Notes: generated from the letters alone by a model not told the origin. Positions 18,285 through 27,324 are shown, numbered from the stretch's first letter. The stretch is 64,000 nt of DNA from Halorubrum vacuolatum (GCF_900188065.1 NZ_FZNQ01000001.1:372001-436000); one strand, 5' to 3'. Made by a program: numbers and translations.

Positions 18285-18724
18285 ACCCGATCGTATGACC
18301 CCAAGAGGGATAACGGTTGTGGATATAATTTACAATATTCTCGCGTTTTGTACGGCCGTATTCAGCCGACGACGACAGCGTTAGAGGGTGATCTGCGCCG
18401 CGGTGGGGGAAAGAGTCTCCTCGCGCTCGGGAGCATTGCACCCCTCGAACTGCCCGGCGCGCTCATGCTCGCGGCGTGGGTGTGGATGCTCGGGCCGCTG
18501 CCCGTCGTATCGCGGTCACGGCCCGATTGATCCGCGGCTGCCGACACCCATCGGGTCGGACCGTTCGGTTTGGGCCGTCAGCGTCGATCCGGACCGTACT
18601 GTTCGTGTCCGGCTGAGCCACTGTCCTGCGACGAGCACTGCCGCGAACCGCAGGAATACACGCGAGGGTGATTCGAATCAGAGGGCACCGATTGGAGTGA
18701 GGTGACGGCGTGGTTTGAATCCGC
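18285..18724. other. Gene-poor interval between trxA and a membrane gene
   Basis: These 440 bases contain an AT-rich patch at 18322-18345 (GATATAATTTACAATATTC) that can serve as promoter for the minus-strand thioredoxin gene. A 60-codon plus-strand ORF at 18348-18530 needs a TTG start and was not accepted. The rest is GC-rich without convincing coding, tRNA or repeat structure. Confidence 0.5.
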
Positions 18725-19183
18725 TCAGAGCCCGAACGGGTTCGCGAGCAGCCCCGCGGTGGCGATGAGCGCGACGGAGAGGCCGGCGGCGGCGTACATA
18801 AACGGCTTAGCTTCCCGGGCGGGTTCACGAAGTTTGCCGGTCTCGAGCCCGCGGGAGAGCTTCCCGCCGCCCGCTTCGATCAGGCCGGTGATGAGCAGCC
18901 AGAGGACGATCATCGTGAGAACGAGATGCCCGCGACCGGTGCCGGTGAGCGTGTTGACGTCGTAGAGGACCCCGGCCATGTGCCCGCCGGAGACGACGAA
19001 CGCGACCGCTCCGATTCGCGTGATCCACCGGAGCCGATCGATAAGCGATCCGAGCGCGTCGGTACCGATATCGCCCCGAGTCGCCGGCGGGATCACGGCG
19101 ACGGCCACGAAGAGAACGCTCCCCGTCCACAGGATCGCGAAGCCGACGTGGATCGTCCACATGACCGAATGGATGAGTGCCAT
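18725..19183 (-). CDS. CopD-like four-helix membrane protein
   Basis: A 152-residue membrane protein with four hydrophobic segments, beginning MALIHSVMWTIHVGFAILWTG. The His and Trp in the first segment and HMAGVL in the second recall the CopD/DUF2269 group, some of which bind haem or copper. I cannot fix a function. The ATG at 19183 is preferred to the longer frame starting at 19204, because a TATA box at 19208-19214 lies 25-31 bases before 19183 and would overlap the leader of the longer form. Confidence 0.75.
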   Translation of the reverse strand: MALIHSVMWTIHVGFAILWTGSVLFVAVAVIPPATRGDIGTDALGSLIDRLRWITRIGAVAFVVSGGHMAGVLYDVNTLTGTGRGHLVLTMIVLWLLITGLIEAGGGKLSRGLETGKLREPAREAKPFMYAAAGLSVALIATAGLLANPFGL

Positions 19184-19207
19184 ACCGATCCGTCGATCCG
19201 ACATGAC

Positions 19208-19214
19208 TTATATA
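19208..19214 (-). promoter_or_regulatory. TATA box for the CopD-like gene
   Basis: The minus strand reads TATATAA. Its distance of 25-31 bases to the ATG at 19183 decides the start codon of the gene, since the ATG at 19204 would be upstream of the transcription start. Confidence 0.6.
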
Positions 19215-19268
19215 CCGGCGAAAGCACCCAGGTCGGTCAAACGCGGAGCACTCGCCGCCGTCGCCGGC

Positions 19269-19277
19269 TTTTAAATA
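19269..19277 (+). promoter_or_regulatory. TATA-like box for the HhH protein gene
   Basis: TTTTAAATA lies 23-31 bases before the ATG at 19300, giving a leaderless transcript. Confidence 0.6.
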
Positions 19278-19299
19278 TCCGCTACACGTACCTTCGGTC

Positions 19300-19878
19300 A
19301 TGTCGTTGCTGAAGAAGATCAAGGGGATGCTCGGGATGGGAGACGACGCCGACGGCGGCAGCGGGACGTCAGTGACGGTCGAACGTGAGGCACCGGTCGA
19401 CGACGCCGACGAGGATGAGCCGGCCGCGGCCGGAACCGACGCCGCGGCATCCACCGGATCGCTCGTCGAGGAGCCGGACGTCCCCGAGGAGACCGCGGAA
19501 CCGGCGGAGGCCGTCGACGCCGTCGGCGACGCGACAACGGAGAACGAACCGGAAGGCGACGACGAGACGAACGGTGTCGCCGATACGGAGGCTGAGGAAA
19601 CGGAAGCTGCCGTCGATACGGAGGGTGAGGAAACGGAAGCTACCGTCGATACGGAGGGTGACGGAGCGGAGGACACCGACGAGGCCTCCGAGGACGTGGA
19701 CGGCGAGCCCGTCGACAGCATTCGGGGAATCGGTCCCGCCTACGCCGAGCGACTGGGAGAGATAGGCATCCACACCGTCTCCGACCTCGCCGAGGCCGAT
19801 CCGGAGGCGGTCGCGGAGGGGGCAAGCGTCGGTGAAAAGCGGGCGACGACGTGGATCGATCGGGCGAAGAAGTTCTGA
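19300..19878 (+). CDS. Acidic protein with C-terminal helix-hairpin-helix domain
   Basis: A 192-residue protein with three parts: a basic amphipathic start [16 protein letters not shown], a long acidic disordered middle (about residues 20-135) with tandem repeats, and a C-terminal helix-hairpin-helix domain [21 protein letters not shown] that usually binds DNA or mediates protein contacts. The domain resembles those in Rad51-like N-terminal regions and ribosomal L21e-type HhH proteins. The promoter at 19269 supports the start. It is probably an accessory nucleic-acid-binding protein; its partner is unknown. Confidence 0.8.
   Translation: MSLLKKIKGMLGMGDDADGGSGTSVTVEREAPVDDADEDEPAAAGTDAAASTGSLVEEPDVPEETAEPAEAVDAVGDATTENEPEGDDETNGVADTEAEETEAAVDTEGEETEATVDTEGDGAEDTDEASEDVDGEPVDSIRGIGPAYAERLGEIGIHTVSDLAEADPEAVAEGASVGEKRATTWIDRAKKF
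19582..19668 (+). repeat. 33-bp tandem repeat in the HhH gene
   Basis: Two near-identical 33-base units at 19582-19614 and 19615-19647 and a partial third to 19668 encode repeats of the form [11 protein letters not shown]. The unit length is a multiple of three, so copy-number change keeps the frame. Confidence 0.75.
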
Positions 19879-19960
19879 GAGGCGCCGCGAACGGGACGGT
19901 CATCCGCGGAACGGTCCATCGACCGCAAGGATTTCCCGACCGCCCCCGAACGGAGTAAAT

Positions 19961-21763
19961 ATGAGCGAACGTGTCCACACCGACCGGGAGCGGTTCCGGG
20001 CGGTCGCCGCCATGGCCCCCCCGAACGCTCGGGTCCCGGTCGAGTGTCGAGTCACCGTCGAGGATCCGTTTGCGGCCTATCGACGCGCACGCGACGGAAC
20101 GGGTGGGTTTTTCTATGAGACGACCGGCGGACAGCCGGGCTGGGGATACTTCGGCATCGAGCCGTGCGATCGGCTGACCGCCTTCGCTGACGCCGTCGTG
20201 GCGAACCGACCCGGGAGCGAAGCCGAAGACGACGTGGATACCAGCGACGGAGGGGCGAACGACGATGACGGAGGGGCGAACGACGATGACGGAGAGGCGA
20301 ACGACGATGACGGAGGGACGGACGACGATGGTGAAGAGCCGGCCGGAAGCGGCAACGCACCGGCTACCGACCGGTCGCCCACGGGCGACTACCGTCGGGA
20401 CGCTCCGACGCTCTCCGCGCTCGACGGACTGCTCGCGGGCGAGTCGCTCGCCCGCGGGGACTGTACGGTACCGTATCCCTGCGGCGTCTTCGGCTGGCTC
20501 TCGTACGACGTCGCCCGCGAGTTGGAACGGTTCCCCCCGGCGGGCCCGGACGGTCCGGGCGCGATCGACGACCGGGGGCTTCCGCGGCTCCAGGTCGGCG
20601 TGTTCGATCGCCTCGCCGCCTGGAAGTGCCCGACGGCGGACGGCGAGCCCACCACGCTGCGCGTCACCGCCTGCCCCACGATCCCCGGCGATCTCACCGA
20701 TCCAGTTGCCGATGCGACTGCACTCGACGCCCACTTCGAGGCCGGCGTCGCGAGCGCACGTGAGCTTATCGAACGGATCGAAACCGGCGATCCGGAGGTT
20801 GGGCCCGCGCCGGCATCGGGATCGGCGGCGACGTTCGAGAGCCACACGGGACGGGAGGCGTACGCCGAGGCGGTCAGAACGGTGAAACGCTACGTCCGCG
20901 ACGGCGACACCTTTCAGGCGAACATCTCCCAGCGGCTCGAAGCGCCGGCGGCGGTCCATCCCGTCGAGGCGTACGACGCCCTCCGCGAGGTGAACCCCGC
21001 GCCCTACTCGGGGCTTATCGAGTTCGGCGGCGGAGGGGAGCGAAGCGGGGCCGACCTCGTGAGCGCGAGCCCCGAACTCCTACTCGAACGGGTGCCGGCG
21101 GCTGGCGAGGTGGGCGACGGCGACATCGACGACGGCGACGGCGACGGAACGGGGGCCCGACTCGTCACTGAACCCATCGCCGGGACGCGGCCGCGGGGCG
21201 AGGACGCCGCGACGGACGCCGCGATGGAAGCGGAGCTGACCGGCGACGAGAAGGAGCGCGCCGAACACGCGATGCTCGTCGACCTCGAACGCAACGACCT
21301 CGGAAAGGTCTCGCAGTTCGGGACGGTGACGGTGCCGGAGTATCGTCGGGTCGATCGCTACAGCGAGGTGATGCACCTCGTGAGCGTCGTCGAGGGCGAG
21401 GCCCGCCCGGACGTCTCGCTCGCCGACGCCATCGCCGCGTGCTTCCCGGGGGGGACGATCACCGGCGCGCCGAAGCCGCGGACGATGGAGATCATCGACG
21501 AGCTGGAGCGGACCCGGCGCGGACCGTATACGGGATCGATGCTCGCGGCGGGCTTCGACGGCCGCGCGACGCTGAACATCGTCATCCGGACGCTCGTTCG
21601 CCACGCCGACGAGTACCACCTCCGTGTCGGCGCGGGCGTGGTACACGATTCGGACCCGGACGCGGAGTACGAGGAGACGCTTGCGAAGGGCCGCGCGCTC
21701 GTGACGGCGATCGACGAGGCCCTTGAGGCGGGCCGAATGAACGTGGAGGGTCACGCGAGATGA
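19961..21763 (+). CDS. pabB: Aminodeoxychorismate synthase component I (PabB-like)
   Basis: A 600-residue chorismate-utilising enzyme related to TrpE. The catalytic half has [39 protein letters not shown] and [20 protein letters not shown] in the family order. The tryptophan-feedback LLES motif of TrpE is not visible; the corresponding region reads [12 protein letters not shown]. That, together with the following pabA and pabC-like genes, favours 4-aminodeoxychorismate rather than anthranilate synthesis. A 40-residue Asp/Gly/Asn-rich insertion lies near residue 90. The ATG at 19961 follows GGAG. Anthranilate synthase remains the alternative. Confidence 0.82.
   Translation: MSERVHTDRERFRAVAAMAPPNARVPVECRVTVEDPFAAYRRARDGTGGFFYETTGGQPGWGYFGIEPCDRLTAFADAVVANRPGSEAEDDVDTSDGGANDDDGGANDDDGEANDDDGGTDDDGEEPAGSGNAPATDRSPTGDYRRDAPTLSALDGLLAGESLARGDCTVPYPCGVFGWLSYDVARELERFPPAGPDGPGAIDDRGLPRLQVGVFDRLAAWKCPTADGEPTTLRVTACPTIPGDLTDPVADATALDAHFEAGVASARELIERIETGDPEVGPAPASGSAATFESHTGREAYAEAVRTVKRYVRDGDTFQANISQRLEAPAAVHPVEAYDALREVNPAPYSGLIEFGGGGERSGADLVSASPELLLERVPAAGEVGDGDIDDGDGDGTGARLVTEPIAGTRPRGEDAATDAAMEAELTGDEKERAEHAMLVDLERNDLGKVSQFGTVTVPEYRRVDRYSEVMHLVSVVEGEARPDVSLADAIAACFPGGTITGAPKPRTMEIIDELERTRRGPYTGSMLAAGFDGRATLNIVIRTLVRHADEYHLRVGAGVVHDSDPDAEYEETLAKGRALVTAIDEALEAGRMNVEGHAR
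20246..20329 (+). repeat. Four 21-bp tandem repeats inside pabB
   Basis: Units start at 20246, 20267, 20288 and 20309, with consensus GACGGAGGGGCGAACGACGAT; the third and fourth differ by one and two or three bases. They encode DGGANDD repeats within a linker of the N-terminal domain. Unit length keeps the reading frame. Confidence 0.85.
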
Positions 21764-22407
21764 CGGAAGAAAGCGGTGACGTTGCACACGACGCGGACGG
21801 CTGGCAGCCGGGCGTGGGGACACACGACGTGCGGATCCTCGTGATCGACAACTACGACTCGTTCGCGTACAACCTCGTTCAGTACGTCGGCGAGTTCGCG
21901 GGCGCGGTGACGGTCCGGCGCAACGACGCGGTCGATCTGGCGGCGATCCGACGGATCGACCCGGACGGAATCGTGGTCTCACCCGGTCCCGGAACCCCAC
22001 AGGAGGCCGGCGTCTCGATGGACGTCTTCGATCTCGATCGTCCGGTGTTGGGGGTCTGTCTCGGCCACCAAGCGCTCTGTGCCTCGCTCGGGGCGCCCGT
22101 CGGCCACGCACCCGATGTCGTCCACGGAAAACCCTCAGCGATCACCCACGACGGAACGGGCGTGTTCGCCGGGCTTCCCGACCCGATCGAGGTCGGCCGG
22201 TATCACTCGCTGTGTGTCGAACACGAGGACCTTCCCGACGAACTCGAGGAGACCGCCCGAACGGAGGACGAACGCGAGGTCGTGATGGGCGTCCGGCGGC
22301 GGGATCGGCCGCACATCGGGGTCCAGTTTCATCCGGAGAGCATCCTGACGCCCGACGGGAAGCGGCTGGTTGAGAACTTCATCGAGGGCTGTCTGGATGA
22401 TGCGTGA
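21760..22407 (+). CDS. pabA: Aminodeoxychorismate/anthranilate synthase glutaminase subunit
   Basis: Class I glutamine amidotransferase that releases ammonia for the PabB partner. The 215-residue product has [20 protein letters not shown] near residue 30, the nucleophile Cys100 in [10 protein letters not shown], and the His-Glu pair in [12 protein letters not shown]. The first 25 residues are a non-conserved leader, so the true start could be later. It overlaps pabB by ATGA, which couples translation of the two subunits. The gene could be called trpG by sequence alone; the neighbouring class IV lyase favours the folate route. Confidence 0.85.
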   Translation: MTEESGDVAHDADGWQPGVGTHDVRILVIDNYDSFAYNLVQYVGEFAGAVTVRRNDAVDLAAIRRIDPDGIVVSPGPGTPQEAGVSMDVFDLDRPVLGVCLGHQALCASLGAPVGHAPDVVHGKPSAITHDGTGVFAGLPDPIEVGRYHSLCVEHEDLPDELEETARTEDEREVVMGVRRRDRPHIGVQFHPESILTPDGKRLVENFIEGCLDDA

Positions 22408-22440
22408 GGAGCGATTCGATGGTGAGTGAGGAGTGTTGTG

Positions 22441-23376
22441 ATGACGAGTGAGGAGCGTCGGTATCACGTGAACGGCGAGTTGGTGCCGGCATCGGCGGCG
22501 ACCGTCTCCGTCGAGGATCGGGGATTCGCCTACGGCGACGCAGCCTTCGAGACGCTGCGCGCGTTCGGCGGCGACGTCTTCCGCTGGGAGGCACACGCCG
22601 ACCGCCTCGCTCGGACCTGTGAGACGCTCGGGATCGATCACGGGCTTTCCACGTCCGATCTGAAGGGCCGGATCGACGCGACGCTCGCGGCGAACGACCT
22701 CGCGGACGCCTACGTGAAGCTCTCTATCACCCGCGGGAGCCAGCCCGGGACGCTCGATCCGCAGCCGGAAGTCGACCCGACGGTGGTCGTGATCGTGAAA
22801 CGGCTCCCCCGCGGCGGGCTTGACGGGGAGCCACCCTACGATGGACCGGCGACGCTCCAGACGACGAAGACCCGTAAGCCGTCGTCGCGTGCGTTGCCGG
22901 CGGACGCGAAGACGCACAACTACCTGAACGGGATCCTCGCCCGACTGGAGCTACGGGTGACCGGCGCGGACGAGGCGCTGATGCTCGATCCCGAGGGCAA
23001 CGTCGCGGAGGGAGCGACCTCGAACCTCTTTTTTTCCGACGGGGCAGCGCTGCGGACTCCCTCGCTCGACGGGCCGATCCTGCCGGGGGTTACCCGGAAG
23101 ACCGTCATCGAGATCGCGGAGTCGGAGGCGATCCCGATCGAGGAGGGGACCTACACCCCCGATGCGGTGCGGGCGGCCGACGAGGTCTTTCTCACGAACT
23201 CGACGTGGGGGATCCGTCCGGTAAAAACGGTGGACGGAATAGACGTCGACGGCGGTCGCCAAAGGGGTCAACCCGATGACGACGGGGAGGGAGTCGCCGG
23301 ACCGCTCACGACGCTCCTTTCGCGGCTCTATGACCTCCGGATCGAGGAGGAACACTACGACGGCGAGCGGTTGTGA
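22441..23376 (+). CDS. pabC: Aminodeoxychorismate lyase (class IV aminotransferase fold)
   Basis: A 311-residue fold-type IV PLP enzyme. It begins RYHVNGELVPASAATVSVEDRGFAYGDAAFET, and the PLP lysine is K157 in DAKTHNYLNG. EGNVAEGATSNLFF and the later FLTNSTWGIRPV match PabC and IlvE/DAAT relatives. Following pabB and pabA by 33 bases, it would complete p-aminobenzoate synthesis by removing pyruvate from aminodeoxychorismate. Alone it could be called a branched-chain or D-amino-acid aminotransferase, so the assignment rests on context. The ATG at 22441 is the best start; one 15 bases earlier exists. Confidence 0.82.
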   Translation: MTSEERRYHVNGELVPASAATVSVEDRGFAYGDAAFETLRAFGGDVFRWEAHADRLARTCETLGIDHGLSTSDLKGRIDATLAANDLADAYVKLSITRGSQPGTLDPQPEVDPTVVVIVKRLPRGGLDGEPPYDGPATLQTTKTRKPSSRALPADAKTHNYLNGILARLELRVTGADEALMLDPEGNVAEGATSNLFFSDGAALRTPSLDGPILPGVTRKTVIEIAESEAIPIEEGTYTPDAVRAADEVFLTNSTWGIRPVKTVDGIDVDGGRQRGQPDDDGEGVAGPLTTLLSRLYDLRIEEEHYDGERL

Positions 23377-23460
23377 GCCGTCCAAAACAGTCGTGCAGCG
23401 ATTGGAAAATGACGAAACGCATGCGGCAGACGAGACGCAGATCTTGTCTGGTGTGCATGA

Positions 23461-23967
23461 TTACTTTTCAGTGTGCTCCTGAGAGCGGTCCAGAACGAAT
23501 ACCACCAGTGCAACGGCAACGGCGACGACTGCAACCCAGCGATCCGCTGAGACGTACCAGCCCGGCGTCGGCAACCGTGGAACCGGGATCGGGAACGCAT
23601 ACTGTCCTGAAAGCATCAGCCCATCCGCATACCGTTGTGGAAGGTCAACGACGAGGTGAGAGACCGCACCTCCTGAGAGGAGTACGAACGCACGGCGTCG
23701 TTCGCGCGCGGTATGAAACAGGAGCGCGCCGATTCCGGCGAGCAGTATCGATCCCCCGAGGGTGTGTAATCCGTCCCATGAGAAGGGTATCCCGAGAAGA
23801 TATTCCACGGCTTCATCCGAAACGAGCAGATCTATTCGATTCAGGTCCGGAAGGATGGATCCGATCATCGCCACGGCAACCCACCGTTGATCGACCCACT
23901 CGACGAACCAGCTGACGATGGTAAAAAGCGCATAGGCAACGAGGACGTGAGTCAGCCATTCAGCCAT
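23461..23967 (-). CDS. YdjM/DUF457-type membrane-bound hydrolase
   Basis: A 168-residue protein with four or five hydrophobic segments and scattered His/Asp residues typical of the LexA-regulated YdjM family: MAEWLTHVLVAYAL at the start, GSILPDLNRIDLL, WDGLHTLGGSILLAG and AVSHLVVDLP. Family members are called membrane-bound metal-dependent hydrolases, but their substrate is not known. The ATG overlaps the stop of the upstream gene, forming a two-gene operon. Confidence 0.8.
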   Translation of the reverse strand: MAEWLTHVLVAYALFTIVSWFVEWVDQRWVAVAMIGSILPDLNRIDLLVSDEAVEYLLGIPFSWDGLHTLGGSILLAGIGALLFHTARERRRAFVLLSGGAVSHLVVDLPQRYADGLMLSGQYAFPIPVPRLPTPGWYVSADRWVAVVAVAVALVVFVLDRSQEHTEK

Positions 23968-24512
23968 TACGACTCACCCCGCTTTTGAAAGCTCAGTTCC
24001 GACGGGTTCGGATGCCAGTATCTGAAAAAGTGGACGATCGCAAGCGACATACCGAAAAGCGAGATGCCGAGTACATAGATCCAATCCCGTGAATCCCGGT
24101 AATCAACGACGATCTCCTCCGCAACCAACACGCTGGATTCCTCGGATAACGTGCCGAATACTTGGATACGTGCCCCCGGTTCGATCTCCGCAATAACTGA
24201 CGGGTCAACCGGACGGATCGTTACCTCATGCCGGTCATGAACGACGTCCTCTGTATCAACCCGCAAACCATCAAGAGCGATCCCGACTGCTGAGGTGTTT
24301 TTAAAAACCACGACCAACGCCTCCTCACGCTCGTCAACCTCATCGACTTGTACAAAATAAAAGACGTCTTCGCCATCGAACTGAGCGGGGTTGCTGCTTA
24401 CGTCGGCTTTTTCGGGCGAAGATCGAAGATCGGTCGTTGCATACGGTACATTCATCCCAACCGTAACGACGAGCAAAAAGCCGATAGCGAGGATGCGGCG
24501 CTTGCGATTCAT
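23967..24512 (-). CDS. Hypothetical membrane-anchored protein
   Basis: A 181-residue protein with an N-terminal hydrophobic segment (ILAIGFLLVVTVGMNV), a beta-rich middle of about 110 residues and a second membrane segment near the C-terminus (IYVLGISLFGMSLAIVHFF). The middle, exposed outside the cell if the first segment is a signal anchor, contains GARIQVFGTLSEESSVLVAEEIV, which recalls an OB-fold. I do not recognise the family. It is the first gene of the operon with the YdjM-like protein. Confidence 0.7.
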   Translation of the reverse strand: MNRKRRILAIGFLLVVTVGMNVPYATTDLRSSPEKADVSSNPAQFDGEDVFYFVQVDEVDEREEALVVVFKNTSAVGIALDGLRVDTEDVVHDRHEVTIRPVDPSVIAEIEPGARIQVFGTLSEESSVLVAEEIVVDYRDSRDWIYVLGISLFGMSLAIVHFFRYWHPNPSELSFQKRGES

Positions 24513-24541
24513 TTATTTGACATCCCGCATTCGATCCAAGC

Positions 24542-24548
24542 ATATAAA
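24542..24548 (-). promoter_or_regulatory. TATA-like box for the 24512 operon
   Basis: The minus strand reads TTTATAT, 30-36 bases before the ATG at 24512, compatible with a few bases of leader. Confidence 0.5.
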
Positions 24549-24638
24549 GCACCACCACCTATCGGTTACGGATCCATCGTGAGAAGCCGAACAAACGAAA
24601 CACGCAACCCTGAAATCGCTCCCGACCAACCCTCCCGC

Positions 24639-25109
24639 ATGGACGCGGGTCGTCGGATCGTCGCCGTCGATGAGGTGCCGGAGGACAGCACGCTGTTGGT
24701 CACACTTAGACCAAAAGACCCGAAGTCGGTCGACGAGGGCGAGGGGGACGTGGGCGTGGACGACGACGGGGACCCGGAGGCGGAGGCGATCCTCATCCGA
24801 CTCGCCGACGGCGTCGCCGCCTTCCGCAACTACTGTCAACACTGGACCGACGTCCGGCTCGACCGCGACGAGGGGGCGTTCGTGCGCAACGGCGAGATCT
24901 TTTGTCAGAAACACGGCGCGACGTTCGAGGCCGACTCCGGCTACTGCAACTTCGGCCCGTGTGAGGGATCGACCCTGGAGGCCGTCGAGGTCGCCATCGA
25001 GGACGACGCGGTCTATCTGACCGACGAGGGATACGAGTTCCTCCGACTCGGCCCCGCAACGCGTGAGGCCGACGACGGCGGCTCACGCATCGATTTCACC
25101 GGAAGCTGA
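24639..25109 (+). CDS. Rieske [2Fe-2S] protein
   Basis: A 156-residue protein with one Rieske cluster site: Cys-x-His in YCQHWTDV and Cys-x2-His in IFCQKHGATF, separated by about 20 residues. The spacing is near the ferredoxin-type Rieske form, not the bc1 form. No membrane segment is visible, so it is likely a soluble electron carrier or a dioxygenase-type ferredoxin. The ATG at 24639 (MDAGRRIVAV) is preferred to the longer frame starting at 24348, which would overlap the divergent gene. No oxygenase lies nearby. Confidence 0.85.
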   Translation: MDAGRRIVAVDEVPEDSTLLVTLRPKDPKSVDEGEGDVGVDDDGDPEAEAILIRLADGVAAFRNYCQHWTDVRLDRDEGAFVRNGEIFCQKHGATFEADSGYCNFGPCEGSTLEAVEVAIEDDAVYLTDEGYEFLRLGPATREADDGGSRIDFTGS

Positions 25110-25188
25110 TCGTCGCGGTCGAGCGGCGCGACGCGAGCCATACCGTCGACGTGATCCTTCGGGACGCTCCCCGCGTGTATCGGGGTAC

Positions 25189-25195
25189 TTTTTAC
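25189..25195 (+). promoter_or_regulatory. TATA-like box for the PHP gene
   Basis: TTTTTAC lies 23-29 bases before the GTG at 25218 and supports the GTG as the start of a leaderless message. Confidence 0.4.
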
Positions 25196-25217
25196 GAACA
25201 CACCCGAACGAGAGGAC

Positions 25218-25901
25218 GTGTTATCGGTCGAGCTGCACACGCACTCGGAGCTGTCCCACGACGGCCGTGATCCCGTCGAGTTGCTCTTAGAGCAGGCAAA
25301 CGCGATCGGCCTCGACGCGCTCGCCGTCACGGATCACGACGAGATCGACGCCAGCATCGAGGCCGCGGAGCTGGCTCCCGACTACGGACTCGTCGGCATC
25401 GTCGGGATGGAGGTGACGTGTGCGGCCGGCCACATGCTGGCGTTCGGCATCGATGAACTCGTCCCGAGCGGGCGCAGCTTCGATGAGACCCTCGAGTTGA
25501 TCCGCGAACAGGACGGGATCGCCGTGATTCCCCATCCGTTTCAGAAGGCGCGTCACGGCGTCGCAGCCCACATCACCGACGAGCAGCTGGCGAGCGCGGA
25601 CGCCATCGAGGTCTACAACTCGCGGCTTTTTACCGGCCGCTCGAATCGACAGGCCGAGAAATTCGCGATGCGCAACGGCCTCCCGATGACCGCCGGCAGC
25701 GACGCACACATCTCGGAGATGGTCGGGCAAGCGGTCACGGAAGTCGGCGCGGACGACCGCTCGGCGGCGGCGATCCTCTCGGCCATCGCGGAGGGCCGAA
25801 CGAGCGTCGTCGGGAAACGAACCCCCTGGACCGTCTCCGTTCGACAGTTCGCCGGCGGCGCGAAGCGACGGGCGTTTCGGGCGATCGATCGACTTCGATG
25901 A
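25218..25901 (+). CDS. PHP-domain phosphoesterase
   Basis: A 227-residue protein of the polymerase-and-histidinol-phosphatase fold. The metal-binding motifs are clear: ELHTHSELSHDG at the start, AVTDHDEIDAS near residue 40, PHPFQKARHG near residue 105 and SDAHISEMVG near residue 165. Family members hydrolyse phosphate esters or nucleotide 3',5'-bisphosphates. The GTG start at 25218 is supported by an upstream TATA-like box. The next gene overlaps it (ATGA), so the phosphoesterase and the asparagine-synthetase-like protein are made together. Confidence 0.88.
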   Translation: MLSVELHTHSELSHDGRDPVELLLEQANAIGLDALAVTDHDEIDASIEAAELAPDYGLVGIVGMEVTCAAGHMLAFGIDELVPSGRSFDETLELIREQDGIAVIPHPFQKARHGVAAHITDEQLASADAIEVYNSRLFTGRSNRQAEKFAMRNGLPMTAGSDAHISEMVGQAVTEVGADDRSAAAILSAIAEGRTSVVGKRTPWTVSVRQFAGGAKRRAFRAIDRLR

Positions 25902-27103
25902 GCCCCTCGGACGGCGGCGAGACGGACGACCGCCTCTTCGGGGCGGACGCCGACCACGTTCGACGGGCGATCGCCGAACGCGACCCGCTCCCGGGGACCC
26001 AGGGGTTCGCCGGCCTCGTCACCGACGCACCGGTCAGGGGCGGCCCCGAACCGGCCCTTGTCAGGGACGTTCTCGGGCGACAGCCACTTTTTATCGACCG
26101 GGAGCGGACCGACGGAACCGAAACCGAGGGGCTGCCGAGATGGAGCGTCGACCCGACCGATCTCGCCGACCCGGAGCCGCTCCCGCCGGGGAGCCTCTAC
26201 ACCCAGGAGGGTCCGGAGCGCTGGTGGTCGCTGCCGACGCCGGAGCCGGCGACGCCGGCGGCGGCACAGGAGGCGGTGAACGAGGCGCTCGGGGCGGTCC
26301 GGTCGGATCTCAGGTCGACGGAGGCCGACGACGTCGCGGTCGCCTTTTCGGGGGGAGTCGATTCCGGCGTCGTCGCCGCGGGACTCCCGGATGCGCCCTG
26401 TTACGTCGTCGGCTTCGAGGGGTGTCACGACATCGCCGCCGCACGGGAGGCGGCGGACGCGATGGACCGCGACCTTCGTGTCGTCGAGATCACCCATGAC
26501 GACCTCCGATGGGCGATCCCGGCGGTGGCGACGGCGACGGGGCGGCGAAACGCGATGGACCTCAACATCGCCGTGCCGCTCTTTCTCGTCGCGGAGGCGG
26601 CCGCCACGGACGGGTTCGATCGGCTCGCGGTCGGACAGGGTGCCGACGAACTGTTCGGCGGCTACAGCAAGGTCGTCGAGCCGGCGTCGGACCATCGCGT
26701 CGCGGCCGACACCGTGCGGGGCGCGCGCGATGAGACCGTCGCCACCCTGCCCGCACAGCTCGAACGCGACGTGGTGACGCTGCGCGCCGCCGGCGTCGAG
26801 CCCGTCGCGCCGCTGCTCGATGACCGCCTGATCGCCGCCGCACTCGAACTTCCCGGGGAGCTGCTCGCGACGGCCGAGGAACGAAAGATCGCCCTCCGGC
26901 GTGCCGCCATCGAGGACGTTCCGCCGTCGGTGGCGACCGCGGATAAAAAAGCCGTCCAGTATGGGACGTACGTCTCCCGTGAGATCGATCGACTCGCGCG
27001 CCAAAACGGATTTAAACGGCGGATGGACGATCACGTGGGGCAGTACGTGGCGTCGCTAGCGGCATCCGAACGTGGACGCTCACCGTCGCTGACGGATGAG
27101 TGA
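25898..27103 (+). CDS. Asparagine-synthetase-like protein with degenerate glutaminase domain
   Basis: A 401-residue protein with the ATP-pyrophosphatase domain of AsnB: VAVAFSGGVDSGVVAAGL near residue 150 and VGQGADELFGGYSK near residue 248. The N-terminal part keeps traces of the class II glutaminase fold (DVLGRQPLF, LPPGSLYTQEG) but has no N-terminal Cys, so it cannot release ammonia from glutamine in the usual way. It may use free ammonia or adenylate another substrate. It overlaps the PHP gene by ATGA. The 3' end runs into a 20-base tandem repeat. Confidence 0.85.
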   Translation: MSPSDGGETDDRLFGADADHVRRAIAERDPLPGTQGFAGLVTDAPVRGGPEPALVRDVLGRQPLFIDRERTDGTETEGLPRWSVDPTDLADPEPLPPGSLYTQEGPERWWSLPTPEPATPAAAQEAVNEALGAVRSDLRSTEADDVAVAFSGGVDSGVVAAGLPDAPCYVVGFEGCHDIAAAREAADAMDRDLRVVEITHDDLRWAIPAVATATGRRNAMDLNIAVPLFLVAEAAATDGFDRLAVGQGADELFGGYSKVVEPASDHRVAADTVRGARDETVATLPAQLERDVVTLRAAGVEPVAPLLDDRLIAAALELPGELLATAEERKIALRRAAIEDVPPSVATADKKAVQYGTYVSREIDRLARQNGFKRRMDDHVGQYVASLAASERGRSPSLTDE

Positions 27104-27147
27104 CGACGCTGACGGATGAGTGACGACGCTGACGGATGAGTGACGGC
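27088..27147 (+). repeat. 20-bp tandem repeat across the stop codon
   Basis: Three units of GCTGACGGATGAGTGACGAC start at 27088, 27108 and 27128; the third ends in GGC. Unit 1 includes the stop codon (27101-27103) of the asparagine-synthetase-like gene, so each copy offers a further potential stop. Confidence 0.85.
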
Positions 27148-27228
27148 GACATCGGAACGAATGAGTCGGTTGACGGCCCGGGTGGACCGTCGACCGAGCC
27201 GCGTGTATGGAGTACCAGTCCTGCGGCC

Positions 27229-27250
27229 GACGCCCGCCCGTGCGGGCGTC
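27229..27250. terminator. Perfect hairpin, possible terminator
   Basis: GACGCCCGC at 27229-27237 pairs with GCGGGCGTC at 27242-27250 around a CCGT loop. It lies about 125 bases after the asparagine-synthetase-like stop. There is no T-run right after it, so a terminator role is only possible. Confidence 0.45.
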
Positions 27251-27295
27251 TATCTACGGTACCATGGGAGCGTATAAAACGCGGGCTTTTGTGAC

Positions 27296-27302
27296 AAATA
27301 TA
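27296..27302 (+). promoter_or_regulatory. TATA-like box for the micro-ORF
   Basis: AAATATA lies 23-29 bases before the ATG at 27325, exact leaderless spacing. Confidence 0.5.
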
Positions 27303-27324
27303 GCTCCGATCCGGGCGTAAAGAA

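Noticed and set aside
18348-18530. Sixty-codon plus-strand ORF in a gap.
   Set aside because: Needs a TTG start, has no clear promoter spacing and no recognised family.
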